41,195 nt of DNA from Zymomonas sp. (lineage in GTDB: Bacteria > Pseudomonadota > Alphaproteobacteria > Sphingomonadales > Sphingomonadaceae), in NCBI GenBank assembly GCA_027489105.1, contig JAIYAJ010000550.1:1-41195 (forward strand). Direction: 5' to 3'. The translations under genes were made by a program, and so were the position numbers. Shown here in pieces: positions 14,051 through 23,840 of this stretch; positions within the stretch are counted from its first letter, which is position 1; the number at the start of each line of letters is the position of its first letter. Under the pieces are notes generated by a model, which made no database searches, was not told the DNA's origin, and was given only the letters and a program-made list of their open reading frames with translations.

Positions 14051-15796
14051 TTATTCGGGCGGGCGCACCGCGATCGATCGGACGATCTGCGTGGTCTGGC
14101 CATCCTCGCTGATCGCCACGCCCTCGCTGCGCGGATCGGCGGCGCCGACCCATTGGCCGCCGACGCGCTCGATCGCATTGGCCTTCAGCCCGAGCGGCGC
14201 GCTGACGATCTGCTCGCCCAGGCCTTGCAGCGCCGGGACCATCGCATCGAGCTGCGTGCCCTTTTCGGCGATGGCATTGCGCTGCGGCGCGTAGAGCAGC
14301 CCGAGCCCGATCGCGTCCTGCGCCGACAGCTTCCAGTCGAGCACGCCGACCAACGCCTTGGCGATCTGCGCGATGATCGTCGATCCGCCCGCCGCGCCGA
14401 GCGCGATGCGGACCTTGCCGTCGGGGCCATAGACGATCGTCGGCGACATCGAGCTGCGCGGACGCTTGCCCCCCTGGACGCGGTTGGCGACGAGGTAGCC
14501 ATCCTTGGCGGGCACGAAATCGAAATCGGTGAGCTGATTGTTGAGCATCGTGCCGTTGACCGAAAGGCCGGAGCCGAACGAGCTCTCGATCGTGGTAGTG
14601 ACTTCGGCGACATTGCCGCGACGGTCAACCGCGACCAGATCGGTCGTGCCGGGCAGATCGGCATTGGGGGCGGGCGTGCGCGCCGGGGCGCCGGGCGGCG
14701 TACCGGGCGCGATCGCCGTCATGCTGCGCTCGGTCGAAATCAGTGCCGATCGCAACGCGAGATAAGTCGGGTCGAGCAGGCCCTTGACCGGCACCGTCAC
14801 ATGATCCGGATCGCCGAGGTACAGATCGCGATCGGCATAGGCGAGCCGCGAGGATTCTGCGAACAGGTGCCACGCGACCGGCGAATCCTTGCCCAACGCC
14901 GCCATGTCGAAGCGTTCGAGCTGCTTGAGGATCATCAGCACCGCGATCCCGCCCGAGGAGGGCGGGCCCATGCCGCAAATCTTATAGACGCGGTACGTGC
15001 CGCACACCGGCGCGCGCTCCTTGGCGCGATAGCCGGCGAGATCGGCGAGTGTCATCTTCGACGGATTCTGGCTCGCACCATTGACGGTCGCGACGATCTT
15101 CGCGGCGACCGGACCGGTGTAGAAGGCGTTCGGCCCCTTAGTGGCAATCGCGCTGAACAATGCGGCCTGTTCAGGGTTCTTCAGGATCGTCCCCGCCGCG
15201 ACTGCTTTCCCGTCAGGCCCGAAGAAATGCGCCTTCGCCCACGGATCGATGTGCCGGCCGTAATTGCCGATCCCGCCATGCAGCCGCGGGCTGACCGCGA
15301 AGCCGTCGCGCGCGAGCTTGATCGCCGGGCCGAATAGGGTCGCCCAAGCGAGCTTGCCATAGCGCTGATGCGCCAGCGCCATCATCCGGATGTTGCCGGG
15401 AACCCCGACGCTCCGCCCGCCCGGAATGGCCGTGAAGACGGGGAGCGGCTTGCCGTCCGGCCCATAGAACCATTTCTCGTCGGCGGCGGCCGGTGCCTGC
15501 TCGCGCCCGTCAAAGCTGGCGAGCTTGCCCGTCGTCGCGTCGTGATAGACCATGAAGCTACCGCCGCCGATCCCGCTGCTTTGCGGCTCGACCACGTTGA
15601 GCGCCAGCATCGTCGCGATCGCCGCGTCGGTCGCGCTACCGCCCTTGCGCAGGATTTCGACCCCGGCGGCCGCGGCGCGCGGGTCGGCGGCGCTGATCAT
15701 GCCCTGGCTGGCGGTCGCCTTGGGCGGGGTGCGCTTCGCTTCCGCTACGGCGGGCGCGAGGAAGAGCAACGGCAGGGCGAGGAGCAGCTTGTTCAT
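14051..15796 (-). CDS. ggt: Gamma-glutamyltransferase (glutathione hydrolase)
   Basis: A periplasmic N-terminal-nucleophile hydrolase that cleaves gamma-glutamyl bonds of glutathione. The proenzyme has 581 residues and starts with a signal peptide (MNKLLLALPLLFLAPAVAEA). The substrate region has DFREQ-like FDGREQAPAAA and GVPGNIRMM. The self-cleavage site is in LPGTTDLVAVDRRGNV, where Thr384 would become the N-terminal nucleophile of the small subunit. The lid/oxyanion region SFGSGLSVNGTMLNNQ and the GSP-like AAGGSTI follow. The stop is 45 bases before the ligase start. This is a standard, apparently intact family member. Confidence 0.95.
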   Translation of the reverse strand: MNKLLLALPLLFLAPAVAEAKRTPPKATASQGMISAADPRAAAAGVEILRKGGSATDAAIATMLALNVVEPQSSGIGGGSFMVYHDATTGKLASFDGREQAPAAADEKWFYGPDGKPLPVFTAIPGGRSVGVPGNIRMMALAHQRYGKLAWATLFGPAIKLARDGFAVSPRLHGGIGNYGRHIDPWAKAHFFGPDGKAVAAGTILKNPEQAALFSAIATKGPNAFYTGPVAAKIVATVNGASQNPSKMTLADLAGYRAKERAPVCGTYRVYKICGMGPPSSGGIAVLMILKQLERFDMAALGKDSPVAWHLFAESSRLAYADRDLYLGDPDHVTVPVKGLLDPTYLALRSALISTERSMTAIAPGTPPGAPARTPAPNADLPGTTDLVAVDRRGNVAEVTTTIESSFGSGLSVNGTMLNNQLTDFDFVPAKDGYLVANRVQGGKRPRSSMSPTIVYGPDGKVRIALGAAGGSTIIAQIAKALVGVLDWKLSAQDAIGLGLLYAPQRNAIAEKGTQLDAMVPALQGLGEQIVSAPLGLKANAIERVGGQWVGAADPRSEGVAISEDGQTTQIVRSIAVRPPE

Positions 15797-15828
15797 GGGC
15801 CTGAACGGTAACGGTCGGGGCCGCTACG

Positions 15829-16878
15829 TCAACCGGTGCCGACCGCCTCGGCAACCGAGGCGAAGCCGTCGCGCTGCAGCAGATCAGCCACGCCGTCCGC
15901 GATCCGTCGGGCGAGACCCGGCCCGCGATAGACCAACGCCGTGTAGAGCTGCACCAGGCTCGCGCCGCCGCGGATGCGGGCATAGGCTTCGGCCGGTCCG
16001 TCGATCCCGCCGACCGAGATCAGCGGCATCGCGCCGCCGGTGGCTGCGCGGAAATCGGCGAGCCGCTGGCGGGCGAGCGCGGCGAGCGGCGCGCCCGACA
16101 GACCGCCGCTTTCCCCGGCATTGGACGAGCGCAGGGCGGGGCGCGAGATGGTCGTGTTGCTGACGATCAGCGCGTCGATATGGTGGTCGGCGGCGGCGCG
16201 CGCGATCGCGTCGATCGCTGCGGAATCGAGATCGGGGGCGACCTTCAGAAAGAGCGGGGTCCGAGATCCGCCCATTCGTGCCTCGTCACACGCCGCGAGC
16301 AAGTCGATCAGGTCGCTGCCATGCTGCAAGTCGCGCAACCCGGGGGTGTTGGGGGAGCTGATGTTGATCGTGACATAGTCCGCGACGTCCGAAGCGTGGA
16401 GCACTCCGGTGTGATAGTCAGCAATACGATCGGTCGTTTCTTTGTTGGCACCGACATTGACCCCGAGCACCCCGCCAAACCGGCGCCGATCGGCGCGCGG
16501 CAACGCAGCCGCGAGGCCGCCATTGTTGAAACCCATGCGGTTGATGACGGCCTTGTCCTCGACCAGCCGGAACAGTCGGGGCTTTGGATTGCCCCCCTGG
16601 GGCAGGGGCGTGAGCGTGCCGATCTCGACGCTGCCGAACCCGAGCGCGAAGAAGCCGTTGATCGCGCGGCCGTCCTTGTCGACCCCTGCCGCCAGCCCGA
16701 CCGGGTTGGCGAAATCCAGACCCGCGACGGTCGTCTGTAAGCTGACGGGTGTGCTCCGGGGTGCGGGCAGAGGTGCCATCCCGAGCAGAGCGATCGTCAG
16801 CCCATGCGCGCGCTCCGCATCGAGCGCGAACAAGGCAGGGCGGAGGAGCGAGAACAGCATCGCGCGCGCTGATGGCAT
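15829..16878 (-). CDS. pyrD: Dihydroorotate dehydrogenase (quinone), class 2
   Basis: The membrane-associated FMN enzyme of pyrimidine synthesis, oxidising dihydroorotate to orotate with quinone. It is 349 residues long. The class 2 N-terminal helices with DAERAHGLTIALLG (about residues 19-32) form the quinone tunnel. FMN and active-site features are NPVGLAAGVDKDG, INRMGFNNGG, GVNVGANKET and NISSPNTPGLRDLQ, which holds the catalytic serine. The C-terminal part has LISVGGIDGPAEAY. The start is ATG 16878; ATG 16860 (MLFSLLRP) is a plausible alternative. It is divergent from the suf regulator, with about 115 bases between starts. Confidence 0.95.
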   Translation of the reverse strand: MPSARAMLFSLLRPALFALDAERAHGLTIALLGMAPLPAPRSTPVSLQTTVAGLDFANPVGLAAGVDKDGRAINGFFALGFGSVEIGTLTPLPQGGNPKPRLFRLVEDKAVINRMGFNNGGLAAALPRADRRRFGGVLGVNVGANKETTDRIADYHTGVLHASDVADYVTINISSPNTPGLRDLQHGSDLIDLLAACDEARMGGSRTPLFLKVAPDLDSAAIDAIARAAADHHIDALIVSNTTISRPALRSSNAGESGGLSGAPLAALARQRLADFRAATGGAMPLISVGGIDGPAEAYARIRGGASLVQLYTALVYRGPGLARRIADGVADLLQRDGFASVAEAVGTG

Positions 16879-16993
16879 CGGTCTGGGCGAAGGTCAAAGG
16901 GCGTTCGATCTGCGGCGAAGCGGCGCGAAGGACTTGACCCGACTCACGCGGAGGGCCATTTGCAATCGGACCGAACTACTCCGATTGGATTTC

Positions 16994-17402
16994 ATGCGTC
17001 TTTCCAGCCTTGCCGACTATGCTGTCGTTATGATGTCCGCCGCCGCGCGGCATTGCGGTGGCGCGGCGAAGCTGAACGCGACGACGCTGGCCGAGGAAAC
17101 CGGTCTGCCGCTGCCGACGGTGCAGAAACTGGTAGCCGCTTGTCGGCGGGTGGCTTGATCGAGAGCACGCGCGGCACCGGCGGCGGCTTCCGCCTGTCGC
17201 GCCCGGCCGCCGCGATTTCGCTCGCCGATATCATCGAAGCAGTCGAGGGGCCAATCGCGCTCACCACCTGTGTCGATGAAGGCCGCCACGATTGCGCGCT
17301 GGAGGGCGATTGCCGGGTAAAGCCGCATTGGAATGTCGTGAACGGGGCTGTGCGCGGTGCGCTTGGCGGCGTCTCGCTCGCCAGCCTGTCTAGGATACCT
17401 GC

Positions 17403-17406
<4 letters not shown>
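16994..17406 (+). pseudogene. Rrf2-family SUF regulator, apparent frameshift
   Basis: An Rrf2/IscR-like repressor of the SUF-regulator type, expected to sense Fe-S status and control the suf genes that follow. The ATG 16994 frame gives MRLSSLADYAVVMMSAAARH and the winged-helix part up to LPLPTVQKLVAA, then drifts into CRRVA and stops at 17158. The neighbouring frame resumes with LSAGGLIESTRGTGGGFRLS and continues to the C-terminal domain. That domain has three cysteines (CVDEGRHDC-ALEGD-C), the likely cluster ligands, and ends at TGA 17406. One base missing near 17135-17142 explains the break. The stop overlaps the sufB start in ATGA. It is either a true lesion or a sequencing error. Confidence 0.88.
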
Positions 17407-18893
<1,487 letters not shown>

Positions 18894-18915
18894 TCGATCG
18901 CCGTCCCCACCCCAA

Positions 18916-18937
18916 CCCCTCCCCTGAAGGAGAGGGG
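18916..18937. repeat. CCCCTCCCCT palindrome in the sufB-sufC gap
   Basis: The arms CCCCTCCCCT and AGGAGAGGGG pair around GA with one mismatch. The right arm holds the only purine-rich ribosome-site candidate upstream of sufC (GGAGAGG, about ten bases before ATG 18946). A folded hairpin would hide it. It is a member of the same family as 871-895. Confidence 0.7.
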
Positions 18938-18945
18938 CTAGAGAG

Positions 18946-19695
18946 ATGACCATGCTGAAGATTGAAAACCTCCACGCCGAAGTCGACGGCAAGCCGATCC
19001 TCAAGGGGCTGACCCTGTCGATCGGGCCGGGCGAGATCCATGCGATCATGGGTCCGAACGGCGCGGGCAAGTCGACCCTGTCCTATGTCCTCGCCGGTCG
19101 CCCCGGCTATGAGGTGACCGAGGGCAGCGTGTCGTTCCGGGGCGAGGACCTGCTGGAGAAGGCGCCGCACGAGCGGGCCGCCGCGGGGCTGTTCCTCGGC
19201 TTCCAATATCCGGTCGAGATTCCGGGCGTGTCGAACGTCCAGTTCCTGCGCGAGGCGCTCAATGCGCAGCGGCGGCTGCGCGGTGAGGAGCCGCTTTCGG
19301 GCGCTGACTTCCTCAAGCGCGCGCGCGCCCAGGCCGATGCGCTGGGGCTGAACATGGACATGCTCAAGCGGGCGGTGAACGTCGGCTTCTCGGGTGGCGA
19401 GAAGAAGCGCAACGAGATGGTGCAGATGGGCATCATCGACCCGGCGCTGGCGATCCTCGACGAGACCGATTCGGGCCTCGACATCGACGCGTTGCGCACC
19501 GTCGGCGAGGGCATCAACATGATCATGCGCAAGCCCGACAAGGCGGTGCTGCTGATCACCCATTATCAGCGCCTGCTCGACTATGTGAAACCCGACTTCG
19601 TCCATGTCCTCGCAGCGGGACGGATCGTCCGCACCGGCGGCGCCGACCTCGCGCTCGAACTCGAACGCGAAGGCTATGGAGCGATCGCGGCGTGA
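18946..19695 (+). CDS. sufC: Fe-S cluster assembly ATPase SufC
   Basis: A soluble ABC-type ATPase that drives shape changes in the SufBC2D scaffold. The protein has 249 residues. Walker A is GPNGAGKST at residues 36-44, the Q-loop is in LGFQYPVEIPGV, the signature is FSGGEKKRNEM and Walker B is LAILDETDSGLD, whose aspartate-glutamate pair is typical of SufC. The switch histidine is in LLITHYQRLL. No membrane segments are seen, as expected. The start ATG 18946 (MTMLKIENL) lies 52 bases after sufB, and a palindrome fills most of this gap. Confidence 0.97.
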   Translation: MTMLKIENLHAEVDGKPILKGLTLSIGPGEIHAIMGPNGAGKSTLSYVLAGRPGYEVTEGSVSFRGEDLLEKAPHERAAAGLFLGFQYPVEIPGVSNVQFLREALNAQRRLRGEEPLSGADFLKRARAQADALGLNMDMLKRAVNVGFSGGEKKRNEMVQMGIIDPALAILDETDSGLDIDALRTVGEGINMIMRKPDKAVLLITHYQRLLDYVKPDFVHVLAAGRIVRTGGADLALELEREGYGAIAA

Positions 19696-19710
19696 CGACG
19701 ACGATCCAGA

Positions 19711-19846
19711 TCCTCCCCGGCACGGGGAGGGGGACCATCCGCAGGATGGTGGAGGGGGCGTCCGACCTCCCGTCCATCGCTTTCTGCGCGGTTCTGCGCT
19801 GCCCCTCCACCGGCTTTGCCGGTCCCCCTCCCCGTTCCGGGGAGGA
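19711..19846. repeat. Long inverted repeat between sufC and sufD
   Basis: Two inverted copies of one element: 19711-19759 and 19801-19846, separated by 41 bases. Each contains an outer CTCCCCGG..CGGGGAG palindrome and an inner stem. The inner stem is CCATCC-GCA-GGATGG on the left and CCGGC-TTT-GCCGG on the right, so the stem sequence differs but pairing is kept. The arms could also pair with each other over about 45 bases. The last bases of the right copy (GGGGAGGA) serve as the sufD ribosome site. Confidence 0.88.
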
Positions 19847-19852
19847 ATGGGC

Positions 19853-20935
19853 ATGACGCTGAGCCTTCCCTCTGCTCGTGACGAGGCGTGGCGCTGGTCC
19901 GATCTTTCGGGGCTCGAAGCGCTGGCCTCCTCGCCTGCGCGCGGGCTTGCGGTGGACGTCGCCGGTCTGTGGATCGGCAGTGGGCCGCGCCTGCTGTTCG
20001 TCGACGGGCGCTATGACGCCGAAGGCAGCAGCCCAGGCCCGGTCATGATCGGCGTGGTCGATGCGGCGTCCGCCCATCCGCTCGGCCGTCTCGCGCAGGG
20101 CGCCGGCTGGACGCTGGCCCTCGCCAGGGATGCTGTCGCGGGCGCGCCGTCGATCGAGATCGTCCATGTGGCGACCGGCGGGGCTAACCATGTTCCGGCC
20201 AGCATAGAGCTCGCCGAGAATGCCCAGGCCTCGATCGTCGAAACCCATGTCGGCGACGGCTGGGCGAACCGGCTGACGCGCATCGCGCTGGGCCGCTCGG
20301 CGCGGCTGATGCGGGCGATCCGGATCGTGCAGGAAAGCGGCTTCGTCTCGCTGCGCGATGAAGCGCGGCTGGATGCAGGGGCCAGCATCGTGACCACGCT
20401 GCTCGGTGCCGGCGGAGCGGGAACCCGGCTCGACGCCGAGATTCGCATCGAGGGGCCGGGCGCCTTCGCCGAACATGGCGGTGCGCTGCTGGCGCGCGGC
20501 GAGCAGCGTCATGACGCTGCTGTCATGGTCCACCATGCCGCCGCCGAGGGCACGAGCCGCCAGCTGTGGCGAGCGGTCGCCGACGATCGCGCGACGACGA
20601 GCATGGCGGCGCGGGTCGAAGTGGCGCGTGATGCGCAGAAGACCGACGGCGAACAGAGTCTGCGCGGGTTGATGCTCAAGCGCACCGCCACGCTGAACCT
20701 CAAGCCCGAGCTGGAGATTTTCGCCGACGACGTGAAATGCGCGCATGGCGCCACGGTCGGCGAGCTCGATGCACAGGCGCTGTTCTACATGACGTCGCGT
20801 GGGATCACGCCCGATCGCGCCCGCGCGCTGCTGACCCAGGCCTTCATCGCCGACGCGCTGTCGCGGATCGGCGACGAGGCCGTGCGCGAGGCGTTCCAGG
20901 CGGATGCCGAGGCCTGGCTGGAGGAGAGAGCATGA
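19853..20935 (+). CDS. sufD: Fe-S cluster assembly protein SufD
   Basis: SufD pairs with SufB in the SufBC2D scaffold and helps bring in iron. The protein has 360 residues and starts MTLSLPSARDEAWRWSDLSG. ATG 19853 is favoured because GGAGG lies seven bases upstream, whereas ATG 19847 would be too close. The beta-helix middle is weakly conserved, as is usual for SufD. The C-terminus has DDVKCAHGATVGELD, including the conserved histidine, then LFYMTSRGI. The TGA overlaps the sufS start in ATGA. The ribosome site is formed by the end of an intergenic palindrome. Confidence 0.94.
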   Translation: MTLSLPSARDEAWRWSDLSGLEALASSPARGLAVDVAGLWIGSGPRLLFVDGRYDAEGSSPGPVMIGVVDAASAHPLGRLAQGAGWTLALARDAVAGAPSIEIVHVATGGANHVPASIELAENAQASIVETHVGDGWANRLTRIALGRSARLMRAIRIVQESGFVSLRDEARLDAGASIVTTLLGAGGAGTRLDAEIRIEGPGAFAEHGGALLARGEQRHDAAVMVHHAAAEGTSRQLWRAVADDRATTSMAARVEVARDAQKTDGEQSLRGLMLKRTATLNLKPELEIFADDVKCAHGATVGELDAQALFYMTSRGITPDRARALLTQAFIADALSRIGDEAVREAFQADAEAWLEERA

Positions 20936-22146
20936 ACGCGATCGCCGACATCGCCAAGACGAGCCGCCGGGCGGACTTTCCGGGAATCCCCGATGGCTGG
21001 CACTATCTTGACACCGCTGCCACGGCGCAGAAGCCGCAGGCGGTGATCGATGCCATCGCGCGCGGTTATGGCGAGGACTATGCGACCGTCCATCGCGGCG
21101 TCTACCGCCGCTCGGCCGACATGACGATCGCCTATGAGGCGGCGCGCCAGCGGGTCGCCCGCTTCCTCAACGCGCGCAGCAGCGATGAGATCGTCTTCGT
21201 GCGCGGTGCCACCGAGGCGATCAACCTGGTGGCGCAAAGCTGGGGCGTGTCCACGCTCAAGGCCGGCGACCGCATCCTGCTGTCGCAGCTCGAGCATCAT
21301 TCGAACATCGTCCCCTGGCAGCTGCTGCGCGAGCGCACCGGTGTGGAGATCGACGTCTGCCCGCTGACCGCCGACGGCCGGATCGACCTCGACGCGGCCG
21401 AGGCGATGCTGACCGATCGGCACCGGCTGGTGGCGCTGGCCCATGTCTCCAACGTGCTGGGCTCGACCCTCGATGCGCGTCGGGCGGCCGATCTGGCGCA
21501 CCGCGTCGGCGCCAAGATACTGATCGACGGTTGCCAGGCCGTGCCGCGCATGACGGTCGACGTGCAGGCGCTCGATTGCGACTTCTATGTCTTTTCCGGG
21601 CACAAGCTTTACGGCCCGACCGGCATCGGCGCGCTGTGGGCGCGGGGCGAGCTGCTCGAGGCGATGCCGCCTTATCAGGGCGGCGGATCGATGATCGACC
21701 GCGTGACCTTTGCTGCGACCAGCTGGGCGCCGCCACCACAGCGTTTCGAGGCAGGGACGCCGCACATCGTCGGCGCGCTCGGGCTGCACGCCGCGATCGA
21801 CTATGTCGCCGCGATCGGGCTCGACGCGATCGAGGCGCATGAAAAGGCGCTGGTCGCGAAGGCGCGCGATGCGCTGTCGGCGATCAACAGCGTGCGGCTG
21901 TTCGGCCCCGCCGATTCGGCCGGTATCGTCAGCTTCGCGATCGAGGGGGTGCATCCCCACGACATCGGCACCATATTGGACGAGGAAGGCGTGGCGATCC
22001 GCGCGGGGCATCATTGTGCTCAGCCGCTGATGGACCATCTCGATCTGCCGGCGACGGCGCGGGCGAGCTTCGGTATCTATAATGACGAGGATGACGTGGC
22101 CGCTCTGGCGCGCGGGATCGAACGTGTGACGCGGATATTCGGATGA
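20932..22146 (+). CDS. sufS: Cysteine desulfurase SufS (class II)
   Basis: A PLP enzyme that takes sulfur from L-cysteine as a persulfide for cluster assembly. The protein has 404 residues. It begins MNAIADIAKTSRRADFPGIP. PLP-site features are HRGVYRRSADM, the histidine stretch LEHHSNIVPWQ, and VFSGHKLYGPTG, in which Lys225 would form the Schiff base. The active-site cysteine is Cys362 in IRAGHHCAQPLMD, with the short loop typical of class II (SufS) enzymes. No sufE or sufU is visible in the window, so the sulfur acceptor must be encoded elsewhere. It is coupled by ATGA overlaps on both sides. Confidence 0.96.
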   Translation: MNAIADIAKTSRRADFPGIPDGWHYLDTAATAQKPQAVIDAIARGYGEDYATVHRGVYRRSADMTIAYEAARQRVARFLNARSSDEIVFVRGATEAINLVAQSWGVSTLKAGDRILLSQLEHHSNIVPWQLLRERTGVEIDVCPLTADGRIDLDAAEAMLTDRHRLVALAHVSNVLGSTLDARRAADLAHRVGAKILIDGCQAVPRMTVDVQALDCDFYVFSGHKLYGPTGIGALWARGELLEAMPPYQGGGSMIDRVTFAATSWAPPPQRFEAGTPHIVGALGLHAAIDYVAAIGLDAIEAHEKALVAKARDALSAINSVRLFGPADSAGIVSFAIEGVHPHDIGTILDEEGVAIRAGHHCAQPLMDHLDLPATARASFGIYNDEDDVAALARGIERVTRIFG

Positions 22147-22646
22147 TGGACGAACAGACCAACGACAGCGGCAAGATCCTGACCGAGGAGGTCGAATCGG
22201 TGACGCCACCGCCCCGGGCACGGGTCGATCTCGACGCACTCGAGGCCGAGGCGCCGGCGGCACAGCCCGCCCGCAAGCCCGACTATCTCGATGGCTTCCT
22301 CGCGCAGCGGCCGCAGGCCGATGCGCCGGCGGGTGAGCCGGGCGGCGAAATCTACGAGGGTGTCATCACGGCGCTCAAGGAGATCTTCGATCCCGAGATA
22401 CCGGTGAACATCTACGACCTCGGGCTCGTCTATGGCGTCGAAGTCGCCGACAATGCCCATGTCGTCGTCACGATGACGCTGACCACGCCGCACTGCCCGG
22501 TGGCCGAGTCGATGCCGGGCGAGGTCGAACTGCGCGTCGGCGCGGTGCCGGGAGTCGGGTCGGCCGAGGTCAACCTGATCTGGGATCCGCCCTGGGACCC
22601 GCAGAAGATGTCCGATGAAGCGAAGCTCGAACTGGGAATGCTCTGA
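22143..22646 (+). CDS. sufT: SUF-associated MIP18/DUF59 protein SufT
   Basis: A small protein of the DUF59/MIP18 family, implicated in Fe-S maturation in bacteria that use SUF. It is 167 residues long. An acidic, proline/alanine-rich N-terminal region (about residues 1-65) of uncertain role precedes the DUF59 domain (about 68-160). The domain has ITALKEIFDPEIPVNIYDLG, TMTLTTPHCPVAESMPGEV with a conserved cysteine, and VNLIWDPPWDPQKMS. The start overlaps the sufS stop in ATGA. The position inside the operon supports the assignment. Confidence 0.93.
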   Translation: MMDEQTNDSGKILTEEVESVTPPPRARVDLDALEAEAPAAQPARKPDYLDGFLAQRPQADAPAGEPGGEIYEGVITALKEIFDPEIPVNIYDLGLVYGVEVADNAHVVVTMTLTTPHCPVAESMPGEVELRVGAVPGVGSAEVNLIWDPPWDPQKMSDEAKLELGML

Positions 22647-22672
22647 ACGCCCCGCTGGGGATGGAGACTGAA

Positions 22673-23035
22673 ATGACCGCGACCACCACCACGACCCGCG
22701 CCCGCCCCGCCGCGCTGATCCTGACGCCATCGGCAGAGGCGCGCATCGCCAAGCTGATGGAGACGGCGCCGGAGGATGCCATCGGCGTCAAGCTGTCGAC
22801 CCCGCGTCGCGGCTGCTCGGGGCTTGCCTATTCGGTCGACTATGTGACCGCGGCCGATCCGTTCGACGAGAAGATCGAGACATCCGGTGGCGACTTCTAT
22901 GTCGATGGCGGTTCGCTGCTTTATCTGGTCGGCTCGACGATGGACTGGGTCGAGGACGATTTCTCCGCAGGCTTCGTCTTCCAGAACCCCAATGCCAAGG
23001 GCATGTGCGGCTGCGGCGAGAGCTTCACCGTCTGA
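22673..23035 (+). CDS. sufA: A-type Fe-S carrier (SufA/IscA/HesB family)
   Basis: An A-type carrier that passes assembled clusters to target proteins. The ATG 22673 start, with GGAG about six bases upstream, gives 120 residues; ATG 22661 is a less likely alternative. The Thr-rich start is followed by LILTPSAEARIAKLM. The three conserved cysteines are Cys48 (PRRGCSGLAY), Cys112 and Cys114 (GMCGCGESF), the standard C-x63-C-G-C pattern. It is the last gene of the operon, 26 bases after sufT. A/B subtypes (SufA versus ErpA) cannot be separated by sequence alone; the operon position points to SufA. Confidence 0.93.
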   Translation: MTATTTTTRARPAALILTPSAEARIAKLMETAPEDAIGVKLSTPRRGCSGLAYSVDYVTAADPFDEKIETSGGDFYVDGGSLLYLVGSTMDWVEDDFSAGFVFQNPNAKGMCGCGESFTV

Positions 23036-23192
23036 CTCGATACGGCTCGGGGCGAGGGTGGCCCGGATAGCCGCGCTTCACCAGAATGCGCCGGTAAGCG
23101 GCTGCTTATACCCCCTCCCGTAAGCTCCTTGCGGATGGCGCGGACCCGTGCCCCGACAGAGATGGTCTCCCACGATGTACAGGAGACCGCCG

Positions 23193-23831
23193 ATGACGAC
23201 GAACCATCATGACGAGACCCGCGAAGTAGCGCTGCGACCGCGCCGCTGGGATCCATTGGTCAAGCTCACCCACTGGTCGATCGTCGCAGCGATCGTCGCC
23301 AATGCCCTCTTCACCGGGGAAGGCAGCTACGCCCATGTGCTGGTTGGCTACGGCCTGGCGGCCCTATTAGCCCTGCGGCTCGTCTGGGGCCTGGTGGGGC
23401 CGGCCGAGGCCCGGTTCACGGCCTTCCCGCCAAGCCCCCGCCGCGCGATCGCGCATATCCGTGAAATCGCCAGCGGGGATCGCAGGCCTCATCCCTCGCA
23501 CAATCCGCTCGGGGCGCTGATGGTCTATGCCATCTGGGCGACCCTGCTGGTGATCATTGCGAGCGGCGCCATCATGACTGAACCGCGCCTCTTCAGTCCG
23601 GCGGCGACGGCCCAAGCGATCCCGTCCACCGCAGCAAGCGCGCTCAGCGACGAGTCCGAGGATGAGGACGAAACTGGCGAAGAGCGGGAGGAGGGCGCGC
23701 TCGGCGAGGTTCACGAGGCAGCCGTGACGCTGCTCTACGGATTGATCCTGCTGCATATTGGCGGCGTCCTGTTCGAAAGCCGCCGGCAGGGCCGGAACCT
23801 GGCGCTGGCGATGCTACCGGGGCGGGGCTAG
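23193..23831 (+). CDS. Cytochrome b561-type membrane haem protein
   Basis: A 212-residue cytochrome b561 (bacterial/Ni-hydrogenase type) inner-membrane protein that likely moves electrons between quinone and a partner. ATG 23193 has AGGAG seven bases upstream. The first helix carries LVKLTHWSIVAAIVANALF. Further histidines are in AHVLVGYGLAALLALRLVWG, HNPLGALMVYAIWA and ILLHIGGVLFESRR, so at least two pairs of axial haem ligands are available. An unusual acidic loop (ALSDESEDEDETGEEREEG, about residues 149-167) precedes the last helix. It is followed nine bases later by the LuxR-type gene. Confidence 0.88.
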   Translation: MTTNHHDETREVALRPRRWDPLVKLTHWSIVAAIVANALFTGEGSYAHVLVGYGLAALLALRLVWGLVGPAEARFTAFPPSPRRAIAHIREIASGDRRPHPSHNPLGALMVYAIWATLLVIIASGAIMTEPRLFSPAATAQAIPSTAASALSDESEDEDETGEEREEGALGEVHEAAVTLLYGLILLHIGGVLFESRRQGRNLALAMLPGRG

Positions 23832-23840
23832 GCTGTCGCC

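Noticed and set aside
13286..15337. A long rightward open frame of 683 codons
   Set aside because: It is antisense to the acyl-CoA ligase and gamma-glutamyltransferase genes, is Arg/Asp/His-rich and has no domain. Such frames are expected opposite GC-rich genes.
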